A stretch of DNA of 64,000 nt from Psococerastis gibbosa (lineage: Eukaryota; Arthropoda; Insecta; Psocodea; Psocidae), in the NCBI GenBank assembly GCA_963971405.1, contig OZ020486.1, positions 17,817,419 to 17,881,418 of the forward strand, written 5' to 3'. A program made the position numbers and the translations under genes. Each line of letters begins with the position of its first letter. The stretch's first letter is position 1. The notes under the pieces were generated by a model. The model made no database searches. It saw nothing but the letters and a program-made list of their open reading frames with translations, and was not told where the DNA came from. This document shows positions 57,930 through 64,000 of the stretch, piece after piece.

Positions 57930-58560
57930 ACTTTATATGCCTACCAAAATGTAACGGACAGAGTCAATACCATACAAAGAACAATCCTAAAAATTATACA
58001 CAAAAAGGGGATGTCCTAGAAGTTAAACAATTACATACAAAAAACGCAATAATATCCGTATACAATCAAAAACAAAATTTAAAATCTGTACAACACTCAC
58101 ACAACTCAACTCAACTCACACGCATCCTTTCACCCAACAAACTGTCCGAACCACAAGATCCCAACACCATACTAGAATAAACTACCGATGCAAATAAAAT
58201 CAATAAAAAGCTTAAATTATTTTAAAAAGGCACAATGGATAAAAACCAAACTACCACCAACATAAAATGATACCAAAATATACCACGTACACACTCCACT
58301 CCCCCCCCCCTCCCTTCTCAGGACGCTCATCTCCTTGTCACTACCCTACTCCTCCCTACATACACTTATTGACTGTATCATTCCGACAATTTCAAGTTTG
58401 AATGCATTATTTATTTATTTCATTTTATCCATACTGTAATGTTGGCGAATTCAAGATTGAATTATGAGTTTATTGTATGGATAAATAAGTAAATGGGAAA
58501 ATGTGCAAGCGCCAGTCGCACACGGGCCCTGCCTTGCGATATAGACTGAAAAAGAAAACA
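57930..58560 (+). pseudogene. Non-LTR retrotransposon 3' end, copy A
   Basis: Reads NVTDRVNTIQRTILKIIHKK, then after a frameshift VLEVKQLHTKNAIISVYNQK and further on LPMQIKSIKSLNYFKKAQW and IKTKLPPT, with a stop at 58263-58265. This is the last ~110 codons of an ORF2 protein like that at 59994-60804. The 3' UTR carries TCGCACACGGGCCCTGCCTTGCGA at 58516-58539, a short stem-loop shared with copy B. RT core and endonuclease are missing. Confidence 0.8.
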
Positions 58561-59974
58561 CATTGTAACATGGCACTGAATAACCGTTATATTATATTAC
58601 CATGTATTGTATTTTATTTTATACAAATGTCAATGAGCCTATTGTGAACATGGCGGTGCCGTCCAGTGTTCCTTACTGATGCTGTGGAAACAAACTTGGG
58701 ACCTACCCTTAAACAAATGTACGATGTAAATACAACCGAAATGGAAAATTTGTTACCAAATACGATTCTTATAATTATTATTATAGCCGTTACTCAGAGG
58801 AAAAGCTTGTTCAAGCAATTATTTTAGAAGCTTTAGTATAGAATTCAACTGGACTTTATTTCAACTCTCAGCTACAAATAGTGAAATAGTTAGAGACACC
58901 AACTTCCTTTTAAATTTGACTGGTCGCCATTGTGGATTAGGCTGGTTAACGAACAAAACCTAAATTAATATGATTAATCCATAGACTTGTTTGTTGACAT
59001 CGGCTAATTATTACAAAAGTTAACGGCAGCAGGCCTACTGTAGCGTTTAAAGAATACCTTTAAGGGAATAAGATTAAATTGCTCTAAACAAACCACCAAT
59101 GAATGTAACTGTACTTACGGGAGTTAAAGTAGAATAAATTAATATTACTGATTGTTTGGCTAACAGAGACTATAATATAATACTTTTTGTTGAAGTTGTG
59201 TTTGAGTGGAGACTGAAAGGGACATGTGGCGAATTCCTTGCACTATGTACTCATTTCTTCGGAATTCGAACTACCATATGCTAAAGAAATAGGCTACCTA
59301 AAATCGCAGTTTGACTAAATTTGGTATTAAGGCAATTTTCAAATTGCTTTACGGGCATATATTGTGCATTATAGCTAGGACAGTACAATATCATCCATTA
59401 ATTCGCAAACAAGTCATAAAGGCATTCATTTAATCGGTTGATTTTTATGCAATAACGAAAAAGACAGCTCAACTTTCTGTCCATCCAATGACAAGTAATC
59501 CGATGTTATAAAACTGGAATTTGCAGAAAAAAACATCGCCCCCGGTCATGGTGATCCTATCAAAATGATACCGGTAATCCAAATCCGGTGCGATCGCTTG
59601 AAATGTGCTGACTTTGCCTTATGCTCGTTCTTTGGACCCTAGGGATATGGTCAAAGCATTTTCTTACCTCTTTTTAGTTCCACGCTAGTTTGGTACATAT
59701 TCTGTCGAATGCACCCAATAATATTCAGTGATTTCTTATGTACTCGTATTCTGTATCTATTTTATTTCTATTTTTTTTAGCAGACAAAAATGTTATTTTT
59801 AAGTTTTGAAAATATGTGTTTGCTTGTTAGTGGCAGTACAGTAGCAGATAGCTTAATTCTGTACCAAAATACTTCTTAAATTTACCGGTTACAATAAATT
59901 GTATATTTTTCATATTACTTCCTAATCTTACATATGGGCTCTTACTTGTCTATGCTGATTTCAAGATGAACCAA

Positions 59975-61000
59975 ATTCTCTGTATTCCATTGCATGCTAT
60001 TAAAAACCAATGGCTCAATTTCCGCGTTTGCAGACGAAACTATAATTACATGTACAGCTGAGTCAAGCCAGGAACTACAACGAAAGGCAAATACAGACTT
60101 CGGTTTATTACAAGAAAACTACCTAAGTCTTAACCTAGCAAAAACCAATTTTATAAATTTTTCTAATAAAAAAAACACTCAGAATGCCACAGTAAACAAT
60201 GTCACACAAACCAATGCCACTAAATATCTAGGTCTAATAATTGATAACAAGTTGAAATGGGAAGGCCACATACAGTATACGTTGCAAAAACTTCGAAAGA
60301 CTATCTACAAATTTGTACAGCTCAAAAATATAGCTAACCCAATACTGTTAAAAACAATTTACCATGCCCTGGTACAATCACATCTGCAATATGGAATAAC
60401 TGCATGGGGAGGAGCATTTAAAAACACCATAGACCAAGTTAAATGTCATACAACGGAAAATCCTAAAAATTATACATAAGAAACCAAACAATTTTCCCAC
60501 AAGCGCTTTGTTTGAAATGTCTAATACACTTACTGTTCAACAAATATTTGTGAAGGAATCTATTCTGCAGATATACAAAAATAAGAAATCCAAGGAAACA
60601 GTAAATCACAACCATACCACATGATACATACAAACTCAACCATTAATACAAGTCAGACCCAAAACTACCTTAATGCAGAGACAAACAGAATTCACTGGAT
60701 TACATTTCTACAACAAACTTCCCCTTGTGATTAAAACAGCTGAAAATGTATCAATCTTTAAAAGAAATTTAGAGAAATGGCTGCGTACAGAAATTAATTA
60801 CTAACAAACATTACTAATTGAATTAACTATTTACTAGCTTACTAACTATCTACTGATACAACTAACTTGATTTGATTAATACTACTAACCAATAAGTAAT
60901 TATTTAACTACTGTATTGTACTGCGACTGAATTACATGTACTGTATATCCAAAAGCGATACCGCACACGGGCTGACTGAAGCCTTGCGGTATATGATTTT
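59975..61000 (+). pseudogene. Non-LTR retrotransposon RT, copy B, with 3' UTR
   Basis: 59994-60440 reads AFADETIITCTAESSQELQR, LSLNLAKTNFINFS, TKYLGLIIDNKLKWEGHIQ, IYHALVQSHLQYGITAWGGA: the catalytic FADD box and thumb of a Jockey/CR1-type RT. The second Asp of FADD is replaced by Glu. A frameshift near 60445 leads into VIQRKILKIIHKK, then a stop (about 60625), then TGLHFYNKLPLVIKTAENVS and FKRNLEKWLRTEINY with TAA at 60802-60804. So it is 5'-truncated with at least three lesions. The 3' UTR has ATACCGCA/TGCGGTAT (60958-60965 / 60985-60992), an 8-bp stem with the same loop word, CACGGGC, as copy A. Confidence 0.85.
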
Positions 61001-64000
61001 ATTGTATCAATATAATGTATTGTATTGGATCAATATAATAATTAGGTAAGGCTTGTTTCCCATACGCGAGCTCCTGCGTTTTTAAAACTCTGAACTGAAC
61101 CGTCTGAACCTTATTGAATTGCATTGTACTTAAGAAGCACTGATTAGTATTCTCTCCTCCATGCGAGCTCTCGAGTTCTTCACTGTCCATGCCGTCTGAC
61201 AATATTAATAACACTGCACTAAACTGAACTTTCTGGATTTTAATGCATATTTGTAGCTCTCATGAGGATTATCTTGCTTATGGAAACTGTAGCGTGAAAT
61301 ATTAAAAATACTGTACTGAACTGAACCCTGGGGATTGCATTGCATGTATATATCACTGGGAAGGATTCTCCCTTTCATAGATGTTGTATACAGTACCATT
61401 TATTTATTTATTACATTACATATATTTTTTTGATACACAGTATGCTGATAATAACTGCGATATTTTTTGAGCCGAACTCTCTGGATAGTAAATAGCAGCG
61501 GTGAGGAATCCTCTCGTTTATTTACCCCAAAAACATCAGATTCGTGAAGGGGTCAACTATATAGGCTCACTGATTTCAAACGATTTTAAAATCAAAGTTA
61601 TACAAAGCACACAATAAGGCAAGGTGCAAAACTCAGAATCAGAAGATATTATATTGATGAGTAAAAGAACAATACAACAATAAAAAAATTGAAATGTATT
61701 TAAATTAAATTTTATAATGTATCCCTTTGCGTCACCTCAGTAACAAATATTTAAATGCTGCTGAGTCTGGCCCATGTGGTTTGCATTTATTTCACTATTC
61801 AGATTGAAATTTAATCGATCTTCGACTATTTGATAACATGGCTAATTTTCATTCATTTGTTTCAATAGTAAACCATGCAAGCCTGGGTCTAAAGGGCGCT
61901 AAAAATGAAATACAGCCCTGCATAAAATTCAATTAATTAAACCCTCAAAGGAAGCTGTCTTTTTTAGGCTACGTCATAACAAAACCGGCACCGATTTACT
62001 ACCATTTCCAAGTTAATAATATCTGGCCCATGTTGGTCTCGAGAGTGACTGCAGCCCCAAAAATTGAAAGCTGTAGATAGCTGGAAATGACAATGATATC
62101 ACAAACTGTAAATAACGCATGTTATGCTACGTGAGTTTTTGAAGCGGTGACCTTATTGATTGATTGATTGGCCACCGCACGGCAAATACAATTTCCTGAA
62201 AACCTCTCTCTCCAAACTCCCAACTCATATAAAGAGTAAAGAGAGGAAAATCAAAACAGGAGATGGGTATCCAATGTAAATGGCGTTCGTAACAGATGAA
62301 TCAATATACAAAACAAACAGTTAGGAACCAGCAGAGTCCGTACCGGGTCAGTCCGTGTATTGTTGTTGGACCTATGGCAAAAACACCTGAGGGATTCCGC
62401 AAAAAACTTGCCGGCCCTTCTCATATGGACCCAGCAAAAACATGAGTTCTGCCAACCGATATTCGGCAAAGTGCCATGGATGAACCCATTCAGCATTATG
62501 TACCGTGCCTGAAATCTTCAAGTACTTTACGTGGCTAGGTTTAGTTTTGGTTCCTCTCAACCATTTTTCTCCCGTTAATGGTTGTATTGGCTATATGAGG
62601 GAGTTTCAATTACCTGGCAGGTCATAGCAGGCTTTGTGCGGCCAACAGAAATGGATAACTGACCCTGGGAATTATTTAAACTATTTAAATACTGTACTAA
62701 AAGTATCTCGCTCCAAAGCAGACGACATTCAACTTTTTGCTATAAAACATGTTCTGCCTATTCCTAGCTTGTGCAGCAATGAATAGTAATTCATCTCTTT
62801 TGTCATATAATCTGTAATATCATTCTTATTATTATGGTGTGTTAGTGCCAAGGAAGTAGTTCAAGAAATGTGACCAATTGGTGTTAGTAAAGACATGTCA
62901 TGTATCGAAATGTACAGGAGCATTTCTGTAATGTAACGGATATTTTTGACGGCTCTACAATCGACATTTCATGTGAAAATAGACTATGTACAAACAATTC
63001 ATAGTGGGGATACTCCGACTTACTCTTAAGAAAAGTATATGTGACGAGTTATGGGCTAAGTGCTGCAGTGGATTCTAAGGCTATAAATTATGGTTAGGCC
63101 AGCTGTGGTAGGTATTTATTGTTTACCGTGGGTTTATTAATATTAACAAGTTCTGAGACAGTGCAAGCATGCCATCACATCAGTATTTCCCTAACATATC
63201 GTAAACTGAACACAGTTTCTAATTAATTAAGAAAGAAAATTGCCATTATTTTCCAAGTGAACAAATTTTGGGCTTTTCGACCCACTCTTACACTGAACCC
63301 ATCTTACCGGTCAAAGAGCATATCAGACACCCGCCGATACGCGATTGGCCGCAGTTTTCGAACTCCTTCCTCCCGATGCTCTCACCAACCAGCTCTTTGC
63401 ACAAATCAATTTCCGTAATAGGAAATAATAGGTATGTGATATTTTCGTCAGCTCTACGATCGATATTTCTTGAGATATTTCATGTTTACACTTGTAAAGA
63501 GACAGTAGCGTAACGAGGAGGGGGGGGGTGGTCCGCCTCTGAGGCATTTTTTCTACATTTTTATTAAAATGGGGGGAAGCCCAGATGATTCGCCGCTCTC
63601 GAAAACCTATCGTTACGCCATTAGGGGCCCCTCCGATTGTCTCTTAACACAACAATGCGAGACGGTAGAGAACGAATCGGTTGCAGAATGATTTCAAATA
63701 ACCTATTCTATAATAAGATGTCTTCTGTAATGTGCAATATGTAATGCAATAGAATGCATGGTGAATTATTTTTAGCAAAGTAGGTTGGATACCTTTAATA
63801 GGCCTGTTATTGTATTGACGAGGGCTTGGGGCGTTTTAAGAGTTCCAGCAGTTTATTTGATTATTGCGTGCTGAGACGAAAGATACGGCATCACATCTTA
63901 TTGATTAATGGATGGCCTACTGCTCCCTAATGACACCGGCATTTGCAGCCGGATATACTACAGCAGAAAACTAAGTCATTTCGAGGTGCCATTCATGATG
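61001..64000. other. Unassigned stretch in the next inferred CARP intron
   Basis: 61020-61400 shows weak internal repetition (ACTGAACTGAAC and 'ctcctccatgcgagctc'-like blocks about 130 bp apart). The minus-strand frames at 62251-62560 have no recognised domain. 63508-63620 is a G-rich segment bounded by GTAACG and CGTTAC, probably an old repeat. No exon matching the continuation of the CARP protein was seen. Confidence 0.4.

Noticed and set aside
62251-62560. Two overlapping minus-strand frames (81 and 62 codons)
   Set aside because: No recognisable family or conserved motif and no bounding splice sites.
57506-64000. Next CARP exon (Phe-Trp-Gly-Leu-Ile-Asn continuation)
   Set aside because: Every TGGGG-containing site on the plus strand (such as 60410 and 61330) was read; none gives the expected residues or has splice sites.

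Overview
The window is eukaryotic nuclear DNA, most likely from an arthropod with a large, repeat-rich genome (probably an insect or crustacean; species not determined). It is AT-rich, has no bacterial-style operons, and is dominated by decayed LINE reverse transcriptases, SINEs, MITEs, microsatellites and a large tandem duplication. The palindrome TAGGCCTA is unusually common. Nearly all open reading frames above 60 codons are chance or transposon-derived.

Two short conserved exons give the window its frame. The exon at 57455-57505 (+) has good splice sites and encodes VSGVSWEEWWTYDGIS, the N-terminal signature of arthropod carbonic anhydrase-related proteins (the acatalytic CA10/CA11-like CARP family). 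The exon at 11944-12036 (+) holds an ATG (11976) and a 20-residue hydrophobic signal-peptide-like stretch. It ends in a GTAAGT donor whose phase (1 nt left over) fits exactly the 2 nt at the start of the 57455 exon. I infer that both belong to one CARP gene read left to right. A CpG-rich patch ending in a GTAAGT donor near 3281 is a possible upstream non-coding exon or promoter. The next CARP exon is not in the window. On this model 12037-57454 is one intron of about 45.4 kb, and 57506-64000 is the start of another.

Layout. 1-11.9 kb: dispersed repeats (an ~840-bp inverted-repeat element called R1 here, SINE-B, a 36-bp perfect hairpin, PIF/Harbinger-type MITEs with TAA target duplications, and a tRNA-derived SINE-A split by a MITE). 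11.9-12.4 kb: signal-peptide exon, then an antisense RT relic 17 bp after its donor. 12.4-27 kb: mostly unassigned intron with MITEs, G-tracts, SINE-A and a 260-bp foldback element. 27.3-28.6 kb: two LINE 3' ends. 29.4-30.3 kb: a complete R1. 33.7-37.4 kb: MITEs, a mariner transposase C-terminus and another R1. 37.4-38.1 kb: a SINE-B nested in an older repeat. 38.25-52.57 kb: a direct tandem duplication of a ~7.3-kb unit, itself built of degenerate ~515-bp subrepeats and headed by a GC-rich hairpin cluster. 52.6-57.1 kb: sparse repeats. 57.1-57.5 kb: antisense RT relic and CARP exon. 57.9-61 kb: two related LINE 3' ends with a covarying 3' UTR hairpin. 61-64 kb: no recognisable gene.

The only host gene I can support is the CARP gene. 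Everything else is repeat content accumulated in its introns, with several nested insertions that show their own empty sites.
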